Below, piece after piece: positions 54,344 through 62,224 of a stretch of 64,000 nucleotides of DNA. The notes under the pieces are model-generated. The model saw only the letters and a program-made list of their open reading frames with translations, did not search any database and had not been told where the DNA came from. Positions within the stretch are counted from its first letter, which is position 1. Each line of letters opens with the position of its first letter. Source of the stretch: WLMZ01 sp043753895 (GTDB lineage Bacteria; Actinomycetota; Acidimicrobiia; Acidimicrobiales; Ilumatobacteraceae); assembly GCA_043753895.1 (NCBI GenBank), contig JAYUWK010000045.1, positions 1-64,000 on the forward strand, written 5' to 3'. The position numbers were made by a program, and so were the translations under genes.

Positions 54344-55359
54344 GCGAAATCGATGATGTCCTGGCCGAGAGCATGCGCCGCCGCGCCGCAGAGGCCCGAC
54401 TCGGCGGAGGGTCGATGGCCGACGTGCAACAGCGCGTCCTGCGCCGCCGTCGACGCGTCGCCACGGTTGCCTGCGCCGTGCTGGTGCTCCCGGCGTTGGT
54501 GGGCGTGGGCGTCGTGATCGGCCAATACTCGTCAGGCGACAACATCAGTGCAGCCGCCGAGGGCGGCGCGACACAGTCCACTGTTGCCTCGTCGGGCGTT
54601 CCGTGCACGGCCAGCTTCCCAGCCGGGGTGACAGCTACGCCGTGCGCGATGAGTAACGGATTGGTGGTGTCCTGCGCCGTCGGAAGTGGCAGCGGCACCA
54701 TGAGTGTCGGTGCCCCCGACGCTGCACCGCCGGGCACAGCGCCGGCGGGCACAGTTCCAGCGGGCACAGTTCCAGCGGGCACAGCTCCGCCCGGCTCTGC
54801 CTTCGTCGTCACGCCCGACACCGGACCGACGAACTCCTATGCCGTGATCGATATGCCGCGCGTCGACTGCTCGATGCCAGCGTGCGTCAGCGGCGTGATG
54901 AGTACCTCGACCCACTCCGTCGAGGTCGGCGATGGCGGTTACAGCACCGCTGCCGACGGGGCAATCCGCGATGCCACGAACGTGCCACCGGCGGTGATCG
55001 TCGCTGCGCCCGCGGCAACAGTGATGGTTGCCCCCGGCTCGGTGCCTCCCGATGCCAGCACCAATGTTGTCGGCACCAATGTTGTCAGCACCAATGTTGT
55101 CGGCACCAATGTTGTCGGAGTCACGGTCGGCGGCCCCAACAACTGCGGTGGCCCGACGAGTTGGACGTGTACCGGCGAGATCACAACGTCGTCCACCCAG
55201 CCCGGCTGGCGTGACTTCACCGAGTGCGTGCCGGTGTTTACCATCGTCGACGGCACGACCACCATCGAATCCGGCACGATCGTGGTCTCGCCCACCGCAA
55301 GCACGTTGGAGGAACCGGCAAAGGGCGCCGTGGTTACCTCGACCATCCCGATCCCGTAG
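54340..55359 (+). CDS. Repeat-rich single-TM protein, putative regulator of the sigma factor
   Basis: 339 aa. About 38 cytoplasmic residues (MSEIDDVLAESMRRRAAEARLGG) precede one helix (VATVACAVLVLPALVGVGVVIG) and a long exported region rich in Ala, Gly, Pro, Thr and Val. It contains APAGTVPAGTVPAGTAPPG and four TNVVG/TNVVS units, and six or more cysteines. The position suits an anti-sigma factor, but no zinc-binding HxxxCxxC motif is visible in the short cytoplasmic part. It may sense the surface instead. Confidence 0.72.
   Translation: MSEIDDVLAESMRRRAAEARLGGGSMADVQQRVLRRRRRVATVACAVLVLPALVGVGVVIGQYSSGDNISAAAEGGATQSTVASSGVPCTASFPAGVTATPCAMSNGLVVSCAVGSGSGTMSVGAPDAAPPGTAPAGTVPAGTVPAGTAPPGSAFVVTPDTGPTNSYAVIDMPRVDCSMPACVSGVMSTSTHSVEVGDGGYSTAADGAIRDATNVPPAVIVAAPAATVMVAPGSVPPDASTNVVGTNVVSTNVVGTNVVGVTVGGPNNCGGPTSWTCTGEITTSSTQPGWRDFTECVPVFTIVDGTTTIESGTIVVSPTASTLEEPAKGAVVTSTIPIP
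54730..54790. repeat. 15-bp in-frame repeat (PAGTV units)
   Basis: GCGGGCACAGTTCCA and close variants recur about four times in the exported part of the gene at 54340, and encode PAGTV/A units. Confidence 0.8.
55060..55119. repeat. 4 x 15-bp in-frame repeat (TNVVG units)
   Basis: ACCAATGTTGTCGGC occurs four times in tandem with two single-base variants, encoding TNVVG or TNVVS. Near identity of the units suggests recent expansion. Confidence 0.88.
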
Positions 55360-55697
55360 ACGATTTCCGCGAAGTAGCGCTGTGCAGGCCCCTCATGGCC
55401 CGCTACAGCGCTACTTCGGCGCGTTCGGGTAACGGGAGCAGGCAAGCATGGGCACGCATGGCGCACGCGGTGTGGATCCGGACGTACGAGGCGCGGCTTC
55501 GCGCGCAACGCGCGAGAAATCTCACAAATCTGAAATCCCCCCTTGCGCGAACGTGATGTGATAGGGGACAATGACACCCATGTAATTACAGGGGTGCGAT
55601 CGAGCTCTTCACCGAGTCGATGGTGCCGCTGTGAGACGCAAGGTACAGGTGAGCCCGGTTCGGGCCACTACGGCCGCCAGAGCAGGGAGGCCTCTAC
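55360..55697. other. 338-bp intergenic region before whiB
   Basis: No gene is apparent here. It holds a strong hairpin (55371-55417), a GC-rich stretch with CGCGCGCAACGCGCG-type dyads (about 55490-55516), a candidate promoter, TTGCGC at 55543-55548 and GACAAT at 55567-55572 with an 18-bp spacer, and a leader of about 120 nt with CACCC/GGGTG dyad symmetry. A long leader is common for whiB genes. Confidence 0.5.
55371..55417 (+). terminator. Perfect 13-bp hairpin after the sigma operon
   Basis: GAAGTAGCGCTGT (55371-55383) and ACAGCGCTACTTC (55405-55417) pair perfectly, with an inner loop that can also form GGCC/GGCC. No T-run follows. It probably ends the sigma-regulator transcript. Confidence 0.7.
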
Positions 55698-55988
55698 ATG
55701 AGTTTCAACAACACACAGGACAACCGGGACAACCGACAAGACGACCGCAGTTGGCAGGACCAGGCCAACTGTCTGGGCGTCGATCCCGACCTGTTCTTTC
55801 CCGAACGCGGCGCGAGCACTCGCGAGGCCAAGGAAGTCTGCCATGGTTGTGTGGTGCGTCTCGATTGCCTCGAGTTTGCGCTCGTGAACGGCGAGAAGTT
55901 CGGCATCTGGGGTGGACTCAGCGAGCGTGAGCGTCGCCGTCTGCGCCGCCAGCGGGCTCAGTCGACCCGCCGCACCGCCACTGCCTGA
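55698..55988 (+). CDS. WhiB-family iron-sulfur regulator
   Basis: 96 aa. The 4Fe-4S ligands are C25, C48, C51 and C57 (CHGCVVRLDC), followed by GIWGGLSERERRRLRRQRA, the conserved turn and basic DNA-binding end. The long Asn/Asp/Gln-rich N-terminus and sequence are closest to the WhiB2/WhmD type tied to cell division, but this is only resemblance. AGGGAGG lies 8 nt before the ATG. Such proteins bind sigma A and respond to redox signals. Confidence 0.95.
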   Translation: MSFNNTQDNRDNRQDDRSWQDQANCLGVDPDLFFPERGASTREAKEVCHGCVVRLDCLEFALVNGEKFGIWGGLSERERRRLRRQRAQSTRRTATA

Positions 55989-56071
55989 GCACTCGGGCGC
56001 GCATCGTCGCCAACGCCTAGAAACAGCACGAAACCCGGTGGGGCGCCTACCGCTGATGCACCAACCGATGC

Positions 56072-56077
56072 TATGAT
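56072..56077 (+). promoter_or_regulatory. -10 box of leaderless tatA
   Basis: TATGAT ends 6 nt before the ATG at 56084. Confidence 0.5.
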
Positions 56078-56083
56078 GGCCCC

Positions 56084-56326
56084 ATGCTTTCTTTCCTTGA
56101 TCCTCCCGAGATTGGCTTGCTGGTCATTTTGGTCTTGGTGTTGTTCGGCGGCTCGCAGTTGCCGAAGTTGGCCAAGAACCTGGGCAAGGCCCAGCAAGAG
56201 TTCAAGAAGGGCCTCGATACCGGCGCCAAAGAGGCCGAGATCGAGACCGACGCTGACAAGCTCAAGCGTCTCGCTGAAATCGACAAGGCTGCCAGCGAGG
56301 CCACGCAGACCAGAGAGAACAACTGA
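56084..56326 (+). CDS. tatA: Twin-arginine translocase subunit TatA/E
   Basis: 80 aa. The N-terminal helix PEIGLLVILVLVLFGGSQLPKLAKNLGKAQQEFKKG has the F-G hinge and amphipathic helix of TatA. The charged tail is typical. It forms the pore of the Tat system with TatC, which is not in this window. Tat-like signals occur here on the serpin and the DUF1501 protein, so the system has clients nearby. Confidence 0.92.
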   Translation: MLSFLDPPEIGLLVILVLVLFGGSQLPKLAKNLGKAQQEFKKGLDTGAKEAEIETDADKLKRLAEIDKAASEATQTRENN

Positions 56327-56407
56327 CCGTCAATCCCCCACTGGGTTGATCGGGAGTCGCTCTCAGCGGCTGCCAGTCATCGAACGCTGTGTTGAACTAC
56401 GCAGACG

Positions 56408-56441
56408 AACAAGCGCCGTCCCTCGGGGATCGGCGCTTGTT
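56408..56441. terminator. Bidirectional terminator, tatA / whiB
   Basis: AACAAGCGCCG (56408-56418) and CGGCGCTTGTT (56431-56441) form a perfect 11-bp stem, extended by TCCC/GGGA inside. T-rich ends on both strands suit termination of the convergent genes. Confidence 0.88.
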
Positions 56442-56446
56442 TCGTT

Positions 56447-56510
56447 GTTGAGCTGACCGGCGGTTGAGCTGACCGGCTGTTGAGCTGACCGGCGGTTGAG
56501 CTGACCGGCG
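56447..56510. repeat. 4 x 16-bp tandem repeat downstream of whiB
   Basis: GTTGAGCTGACCGGCG occurs four times in tandem with a single base change in one unit. It lies between the terminator and the stop of the reverse-strand whiB, so it is in that gene's 3' region. A period of 16 would not preserve a reading frame, which fits a non-coding region. Confidence 0.9.
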
Positions 56511-56515
56511 CGACG

Positions 56516-56779
56516 TCAGGCGGGGCTGACGGCAAGGCGGCGGCGCTTGAGGATGCGGCGACGCTCGCGCTCGCTGCACCCACCCCACACGCCGTGCTCG
56601 ATGCGGTTGTAGAGCGCGTACTCGAGGCACGTGTCCACAACGTCGCACGTTGCGCAGATCTTGCGAGCGCGGTCGACGCCGACGCCATCGCTGGGGAAGA
56701 AGGCTGCAGGCGGGTAATTGCGGCAATTACCTTGCGCCATCCATATGGTTGCTGCATCTTCTGAGGTGTGGTCGTGCAT
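56516..56779 (-). CDS. WhiB-family iron-sulfur regulator (second)
   Basis: 87 aa. Ligands are C19, C42, C45 and C51 (CATCDVVDTC), followed by GVWGGCSERERRRILKRRR. The ATG at 56779 has AAAGGCTC upstream on the reverse strand; the longer frame from 56857 is less likely. It is convergent with tatA and divergent from the small gene at 56983. CCACGT-TGT-ACGTGG (56799-56813) in its leader could be a regulator site. Confidence 0.94.
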   Translation of the reverse strand: MHDHTSEDAATIWMAQGNCRNYPPAAFFPSDGVGVDRARKICATCDVVDTCLEYALYNRIEHGVWGGCSERERRRILKRRRLAVSPA

Positions 56780-56950
56780 CGACGAGCCTTTCGTTGTTCC
56801 ACGTTGTACGTGGTCCGCCCGCACGAGCCCCGAAGGGCCACGGCAGCCGAACCACACGATTGTCTCTCTTCAGACGTTCGACGTAGCCAATTGGTTCCCG
56901 CTTGAGTATGTAGTCAAACAGATTTGCCCCGTGATTCCAAGCATCTCCGG

Positions 56951-56956
56951 TACAAT
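56951..56956 (+). promoter_or_regulatory. -10 box for the 56983 gene
   Basis: TACAAT is a good -10 box, 26 nt before the ATG at 56983. A ribosome site AGGAGAG (56973-56979) lies in the short leader, so this gene, unlike many neighbours, has a conventional start. Confidence 0.6.
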
Positions 56957-56982
56957 CAGGTCTTCGTCCGCCAGGAGAGTTC

Positions 56983-57246
56983 ATGACCGATATCAACGTC
57001 CAACCGCGTGCCCATGCGCGCATCGTCTATCTCGGCCCCGTGTCCCCCCATTGGGAGGTCTACGGTGATTATGGCGACCGCACCGTGCTCGACGAGTTCC
57101 GTAACCGCGTGTTGGCCCGTCTGGTATTGCTGCCACGCGACGATCCGCAGTTCCGCCGCAACCGTGAACGCATCGTGCGTGACGCCGAGCGTGAGGCCAT
57201 CTCGATCGAATGGCATCTCGGCCTGCCCGACGACGACGAGCAATAG
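56983..57246 (+). CDS. Small conserved hypothetical protein
   Basis: 87 aa soluble protein, charged, with ARIVYLGPVSPHWEVYGDYGDRTVLDEFRNRVLARL. No known domain is recognised. It ends 12 bp before ppk1, suggesting a shared transcript and a possible link to phosphate metabolism. Confidence 0.75.
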   Translation: MTDINVQPRAHARIVYLGPVSPHWEVYGDYGDRTVLDEFRNRVLARLVLLPRDDPQFRRNRERIVRDAEREAISIEWHLGLPDDDEQ

Positions 57247-57258
57247 ACCGTCACCGCC

Positions 57259-59310
57259 ATGGTGGATGAGCGTCACCTCAATCGTGAGCTCAGTTGGCTC
57301 GACTTCAACCGGCGCGTGCTGTCCTTGGCCAGCGAGCCGGGGATCCCGCTGCTCGAGCGGGTGAAGTTCATTGCGATCTTCTCGTCGAACCTCGACGAGT
57401 TCTTCCAGGTGCGCGTTGCCGCGCTGCATGACCAAGTTGCCGCCGGTATCACCACCCCCACACCCGATGGCCGCACGCCCATCGAGCAACTCGCTGCCAT
57501 CGCCGACGAAGTACGCTCGCAGATCGCCATCCAAGAAGACATCGTTGCCAACGAACTCCGACCCATGTTGGCCGCCGAGGGCATCACGATCCTGGCGTGG
57601 GATGAACTGACCGCCGACGACCAGCGCTACGTGGTCGAGATCTTCCAGCAGCGCATCTTCCCGGTGCTCACGCCGCTAGCCGTCGACCCAGCGCATCCGT
57701 TCCCGTACATCTCCAACCTCGCCTTCAGCATCGCCGCGATGGTGCGCGATCCCGAAACGGGCGAACGTCGTTTCGCTCGACTGAAGGTTCCGTCGGTCTT
57801 CCCCCGATTGCTGGCTCTGGCCGACGGACTGCGCTTCGTTCCTGTTGAACAGGTGATCGCCGCACATCTGCACACCCTGTTCATCGGCATGAACATCGAG
57901 GAATGGGCCGCCTTTCGTATCACTCGTAACGCTGATCTCACGGTGGAGGACGAAGAAGCCGACGATCTGTTGGCGGCGGTAGAACTCGAACTCCGCCGAC
58001 GCCGTTTCGGACGTGCAGTGCGGCTTGAAGTCGAGACCACGATGAGTCCGGAGATGCTCGAGTTGTTGCGTCGCGAGCTCGAACTGGAATCCGACGCCGT
58101 TACGTTCCATCGTCAGTTGCTTGACCTCACCTGCCTGTTTGCCGTGCACGGTGTGGAACGACCGGCCTTGAAAGATCCTCCATGGCCCCCGATCACCGCC
58201 GGCCGAATTGCGCGCGCCGAGGAAGCCGAGCGCAGCCTGTTCTCGGTGATCCGCGAGCGTGCCCTCTTGGTGCATCACCCCTATGAGTCGTTCTCGAGCT
58301 CAGTCGAGGCGTTCATCGACGAAGCCGCTGCCGATCCCCGGGTGCAATCGATCAAGATGACGCTCTATCGCACATCGGGCGACAGCCCGATTGCGCGCAG
58401 CCTCATTCGCGCCGCTGAACGTGGCGTGCAGGTGGTGGTGCTCGTGGAGTTGAAAGCGCGCTTCGACGAGGCCACGAATGTGACCTGGGCGCGGACGCTC
58501 GAGCGCGCCGGTGTGCACGTGGTGTACGGCGTGGTCGGGCTCAAGACGCATGCCAAATGCGTGCTCGTGGTCCGCAACGATGCCGATGGTCTGCGCCGCT
58601 ACGTGCACCTCGGCACTGGAAACTACAACTCCAAGACCGCGCGTCTCTACGAGGATCTCGGCTTCATCACCTGCGATCCCGCCATTGGCGAGGACGCCAC
58701 GCAGTTGTTCAATCACCTCACGGGCTACAGCCGCGGACAGGATTACAACGCGCTCATCGTGGCGCCGCACAGCCTCCGCCCGCGCCTGCTCGAACTGATC
58801 GCCAACGAGATAGCCCACGGTGAGGCCGGCCACATCACCATCAAGACCAACTCCATCGGCGATCCGGAGATGATCGAGGCGCTCTATACGGCGAGTCAAG
58901 CCGGGGTACGCGTCGATCTCCTGGTACGCGGTATCTGCTGCCTGCGCGCCGGTGTACCCGGACTGTCCGACAACATCCGAGTGCGCAGCGTGCTGGGTCG
59001 CTACCTCGAGCACTCGCGGATTTACCGGTTCGCGCACGGTGCCATCGGCGCGACGCCTGTTCACCTGATTGGTTCGGCAGATCTCATGCCGCGCAACCTC
59101 GATCGACGTGTCGAGTTGTTGGTGCCGGTGGTGCATCCCAGGCATCAGGTATGGCTTGATCAGGTCATCGATTTCTACCTTGCACCCGATGTCGTTGCCT
59201 TCGACATGCAGGCTGACAACAGCTTTCAGCGTGTCGGACCCGTCGATGCGTTCACACCGCACAGCCAGGAACGCATGTATCACTGGGTCGGCGACAAGCA
59301 GCGACGCTGA
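57259..59310 (+). CDS. ppk1: Polyphosphate kinase 1
   Basis: 683 aa, full length. NRELSWLDFNRRVLSLASE opens the N-domain, and FIAIFSSNLDEFFQVRVAALHDQV follows. The phospholipase D-like catalytic part has KMTLYRTSGDSPIARSLIRAAERGVQVVVLVELKARFDEATN and KTHAKCVLVVRND, with H431 the expected phosphohistidine. It makes polyphosphate from ATP reversibly. It is immediately followed by a phosphate-regulated operon behind a PHO box. Confidence 0.97.
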   Translation: MVDERHLNRELSWLDFNRRVLSLASEPGIPLLERVKFIAIFSSNLDEFFQVRVAALHDQVAAGITTPTPDGRTPIEQLAAIADEVRSQIAIQEDIVANELRPMLAAEGITILAWDELTADDQRYVVEIFQQRIFPVLTPLAVDPAHPFPYISNLAFSIAAMVRDPETGERRFARLKVPSVFPRLLALADGLRFVPVEQVIAAHLHTLFIGMNIEEWAAFRITRNADLTVEDEEADDLLAAVELELRRRRFGRAVRLEVETTMSPEMLELLRRELELESDAVTFHRQLLDLTCLFAVHGVERPALKDPPWPPITAGRIARAEEAERSLFSVIRERALLVHHPYESFSSSVEAFIDEAAADPRVQSIKMTLYRTSGDSPIARSLIRAAERGVQVVVLVELKARFDEATNVTWARTLERAGVHVVYGVVGLKTHAKCVLVVRNDADGLRRYVHLGTGNYNSKTARLYEDLGFITCDPAIGEDATQLFNHLTGYSRGQDYNALIVAPHSLRPRLLELIANEIAHGEAGHITIKTNSIGDPEMIEALYTASQAGVRVDLLVRGICCLRAGVPGLSDNIRVRSVLGRYLEHSRIYRFAHGAIGATPVHLIGSADLMPRNLDRRVELLVPVVHPRHQVWLDQVIDFYLAPDVVAFDMQADNSFQRVGPVDAFTPHSQERMYHWVGDKQRR

Positions 59311-59360
59311 GTCGACGCCTGCCAGCAAACCCCTCGGCCCAACCCGCCAACGATGGTGTT

Positions 59361-59382
59361 GTTCACCTGTTGTTCACCTGCG
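59361..59382 (+). promoter_or_regulatory. PHO box (PhoB/PhoP binding site)
   Basis: Two 11-nt direct repeats, GTTCACCTGTT and GTTCACCTGCG, stand head to tail 107 bp before pstB. They match the actinobacterial PHO-box unit (GTTCACC plus four less conserved bases) known for PhoP in Streptomyces. TACCTT at 59399-59404 could be the -10 box. The cognate regulator would be the PhoB encoded at 62221. Confidence 0.8.
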
Positions 59383-59489
59383 GTCAGGGTCTCGGCTACC
59401 TTGATGCCCTACCGTTCGCCGTGTTGGTGCCCGACCACACGGCGATATCCGTGCGAATACGGGATGAACCGATCACGAAGGAACATCTG

Positions 59490-60335
59490 ATGATTGTCGC
59501 AGAGGTGCACACCGACACGCTGGAGCATGGCGACGCGCGCGTCGGCGACCCGCACGACATCTTGGTGGCCACAGACCTTTCGGTTCACTACGGCTCGCTC
59601 CTCGCTGTTCGCGATGTGAACCTGAGCGTGCGTGAACACGAGATCACGGCATTCATCGGCCCCTCGGGTTGCGGCAAGTCCACCGTGCTGCGCTGTCTCA
59701 ACCGGATGAACGACCTCATCGACGTCGCCCGCGTCGAGGGCTCGGTCAGCTATCACGGTGTGAATCTTTACGACCCGCAGGTCAGCGCTGTGCAGGTGCG
59801 CCGCCGCATCGGCATGGTGTTCCAGAAGCCGAATCCCTTCCCGAAGAGCATCTACGACAACGTAGCGTTCGGCCCGCGGTTGGCCGGCGTGAAGAAGAAA
59901 GCCGACCTCGACGCTGTCGTCGAGTCGTCGTTGCGCGGCGCGGCGCTGTGGGAAGAGGTCAAGACTCGCCTGAAGACCTCTGGGCTCGGCCTCTCGGGTG
60001 GTCAACAGCAGCGGTTGTGCATCGCTCGCACCATTGCGGTGCAACCCGAAGTCGTGCTGATGGACGAGCCGTGCTCTGCGCTCGACCCCATTGCGTCAGC
60101 ACGTATTGAGGATCTCATGCAGGAGATGAAGTCGAGCTACACCATCGTCGTGGTCACTCACAATATGCAGCAGGCTGCGCGGGTCAGCGATCGTACGGCG
60201 TTCTTCACCACCGAGGTCAACAACGAGAGCGATCGCCGCACCGGCGTCCTTGTTGAGTTCGGTACGACGAAGGCGATGTTCGCCAATCCGACCGACGAAC
60301 GCACCGAGCAATACATCACCGGGAGGTTTGGCTGA
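59490..60335 (+). CDS. pstB: Phosphate ABC transporter ATP-binding protein
   Basis: 281 aa. Walker A GPSGCGKSTVLRCLNRMNDL, Q-loop FQKPNPFPKSIYDNVAFGPR, signature LGLSGGQQQRLCIARTIAVQPEVVLMDEPCSALDPIAS and H-loop VVTHNMQQAARVSDRTAFF. It powers phosphate import with PstSCA, which are not here. The start at 59490 follows AAGGAA; the frame extends upstream into the promoter. It overlaps phoU by one base (TGATG). Confidence 0.96.
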   Translation: MIVAEVHTDTLEHGDARVGDPHDILVATDLSVHYGSLLAVRDVNLSVREHEITAFIGPSGCGKSTVLRCLNRMNDLIDVARVEGSVSYHGVNLYDPQVSAVQVRRRIGMVFQKPNPFPKSIYDNVAFGPRLAGVKKKADLDAVVESSLRGAALWEEVKTRLKTSGLGLSGGQQQRLCIARTIAVQPEVVLMDEPCSALDPIASARIEDLMQEMKSSYTIVVVTHNMQQAARVSDRTAFFTTEVNNESDRRTGVLVEFGTTKAMFANPTDERTEQYITGRFG

Positions 60336-61072
60336 TGGACGAGCTTCGCAAGAGCTTTCATCATGACATCGAGGACGTACGCACGGAACTGGTGCACCTC
60401 GCCGCGTTCGTGACCGAGTCGATTCCGCGCGCCACTGCAGTACTGCTGAACGGCGACCTCGAGGGCGCCGATGAGATCATCGGCGGCGACGACGAGATCG
60501 ACGCACGCTCGCTGGATCTCGAGGACCGCTGCGTGCAGATCTTGGCGCTGCAGGCGCCAGTGGCCGGAGATCTTCGACAGATCGTTGCTGCGTTGAAGAT
60601 GGTGGCCGAGGTCGAGCGCTCAGCCGATTTGGTGTGCAACATCTGCAAGGCAGCGCGCCGCATCTACGGCCACGCGCTCGACCCGACGCTGCGTGGCATC
60701 ATTACGCGCATGGGCGAGCAGGCCCAGCAGCTCTACATCGCCGCCATCGAGTCCTTTGTCGAAAACGACGCTGCGAAGGCGGCTGCCATCGACGATATGG
60801 ACAACTACCTCGACGCGCTTCAGAAGCAGTTCGTGCAGGCGATTTTCGAGAGCCACGCCGCGGGTCGTATCGACCTGCAGGTCGCGGTGCAGCTCGCTGT
60901 CGTCGCCCGGTTCTACGAGCGCATCGGCGACCACGCGGTGAACATCGGCGAACGCGTGCGTTTCGTTGTCACCGGCTGGCTTCCCGAGCATCGCGGCGCA
61001 GCTCGGTTCCGTTCGCGTTCCGACGACACCGGCGAGATCGTGCGTCAGGTCGTCGAAGGTTCTGGCAGTTAA
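60335..61072 (+). CDS. phoU: Phosphate signalling regulator PhoU
   Basis: 245 aa, two PhoU helical repeats (about 10-100 and 115-205), with metal-binding motifs ADEIIGGDDEIDARSLDLEDRCVQIL and FYERIGDHAVNIGERV. It passes the state of the Pst transporter to PhoR and limits phosphate uptake. Translation is coupled to pstB. The basic C-terminal tail is longer than usual. Confidence 0.95.
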   Translation: MDELRKSFHHDIEDVRTELVHLAAFVTESIPRATAVLLNGDLEGADEIIGGDDEIDARSLDLEDRCVQILALQAPVAGDLRQIVAALKMVAEVERSADLVCNICKAARRIYGHALDPTLRGIITRMGEQAQQLYIAAIESFVENDAAKAAAIDDMDNYLDALQKQFVQAIFESHAAGRIDLQVAVQLAVVARFYERIGDHAVNIGERVRFVVTGWLPEHRGAARFRSRSDDTGEIVRQVVEGSGS

Positions 61073-61075
61073 CCA

Positions 61076-62224
61076 ATGACCCTGCTCGGGCTGTTCGTCG
61101 GCGGCGTAGTCGGTGCTGCAGTCGGTATTGCGGTCGCAATCGTGATGATGCGCCGCGACGACGCACGTCGCCGCAACGAGTCAGACGCCGCTGAGTCGAT
61201 TGCGGCTCGAACAGTTTCTGAGTTGTCGGCCCGTGCCGATCGTTTGCAGGCGGCACTCGATGCAATGCCGTACGGCGTCATCGTCACCGATAGTGATGGC
61301 CGGATCCTGGTGCGCAACCAGGCGTCCGATGATGCCGGTGCCGATGCGCACAACGAGGTGCTCGTGCAGGCCGCGGTGCAGTACAACCTGCGATCGGCCC
61401 AGCGCGGCGAGGCCAGGTCGCAGACCGTCGAACTCTATGGTCCACCGCGCCGCGTCATCGTGGTGCACGCGCAGCCGCTGGGTTCCGATGGTGCCATGGC
61501 CACGATCGAGGATGTCACCGAGCGATCGCGGCTCGATGCGGTTCGCACCGACTTCGTGGCAAACATCAGCCACGAACTCAAGACACCCATCGGCGCGCTG
61601 GCCGTACTTGCGGAGACGCTCATCGACGAGACCGATCCTGCGGTGATCAGCCGACTTGCCGACAAGACCGTGAACGAGGCGCATCGCGTCGCCAAGATCA
61701 TCGACGATCTGCTCGAGTTGTCACGTATCGAACTGAGCGGCGACCTGATCATGAGCGAATGCGATGTTGCATCGTTGGTGCTCGAGGCATCGTCGCGCAA
61801 CAGTTATGCCGCCCGACAGAATCAGGTCGGCGTGAACGCGGACAACATTGCCGTGGGTCTGAAGGTGAGCGCCGATCATGCTCAGATTGCATCGGCGCTG
61901 GGCAACCTCGTCGACAACGCCGTGAAATACACCGAGGTCGGCGGCAAGGTCACCGTGAGTGCCTATGCCGATCAGCAGGGTGTCACCTTCGTGGTCGCAG
62001 ATACGGGCATCGGTATTCCCTTGCGTGATCTCGATCGCATCTTCGAACGGTTCTATCGCGTGGATCGTGCGCGCAGTCGTGGCACGGGTGGCACAGGCTT
62101 GGGCCTGTCGATCGTGCGTCACGTTGCGAGCAACCACGGTGGTGCCGTCACGGTCGAGTCCCGTGAAGGCGAAGGCTCGACATTCCGCCTCTACATTCCT
62201 GATCGGCTGGTTCCACAGACATGA
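61076..62224 (+). CDS. phoR: Sensor histidine kinase PhoR
   Basis: 382 aa. One N-terminal helix (LLGLFVGGVVGAAVGIAVAIVMM) and no large periplasmic domain, as in PhoR/SenX3 kinases that sense through PhoU-PstB. A PAS-like domain (ALDAMPYGVIVTDSDGRILVRN) precedes the H box NISHELKTPIGAL (H166), N box LGNLVDNAVKYTEVG, and G boxes DTGIGIP and GTGGTGLGLSIV. It begins 3 bp after phoU and overlaps phoB by ATGA. Confidence 0.95.
   Translation: MTLLGLFVGGVVGAAVGIAVAIVMMRRDDARRRNESDAAESIAARTVSELSARADRLQAALDAMPYGVIVTDSDGRILVRNQASDDAGADAHNEVLVQAAVQYNLRSAQRGEARSQTVELYGPPRRVIVVHAQPLGSDGAMATIEDVTERSRLDAVRTDFVANISHELKTPIGALAVLAETLIDETDPAVISRLADKTVNEAHRVAKIIDDLLELSRIELSGDLIMSECDVASLVLEASSRNSYAARQNQVGVNADNIAVGLKVSADHAQIASALGNLVDNAVKYTEVGGKVTVSAYADQQGVTFVVADTGIGIPLRDLDRIFERFYRVDRARSRGTGGTGLGLSIVRHVASNHGGAVTVESREGEGSTFRLYIPDRLVPQT

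Noticed and set aside
56447..56510. Short tandem repeats considered as a CRISPR array
   Set aside because: The 16-bp units are contiguous without spacers, and no cas genes are nearby.
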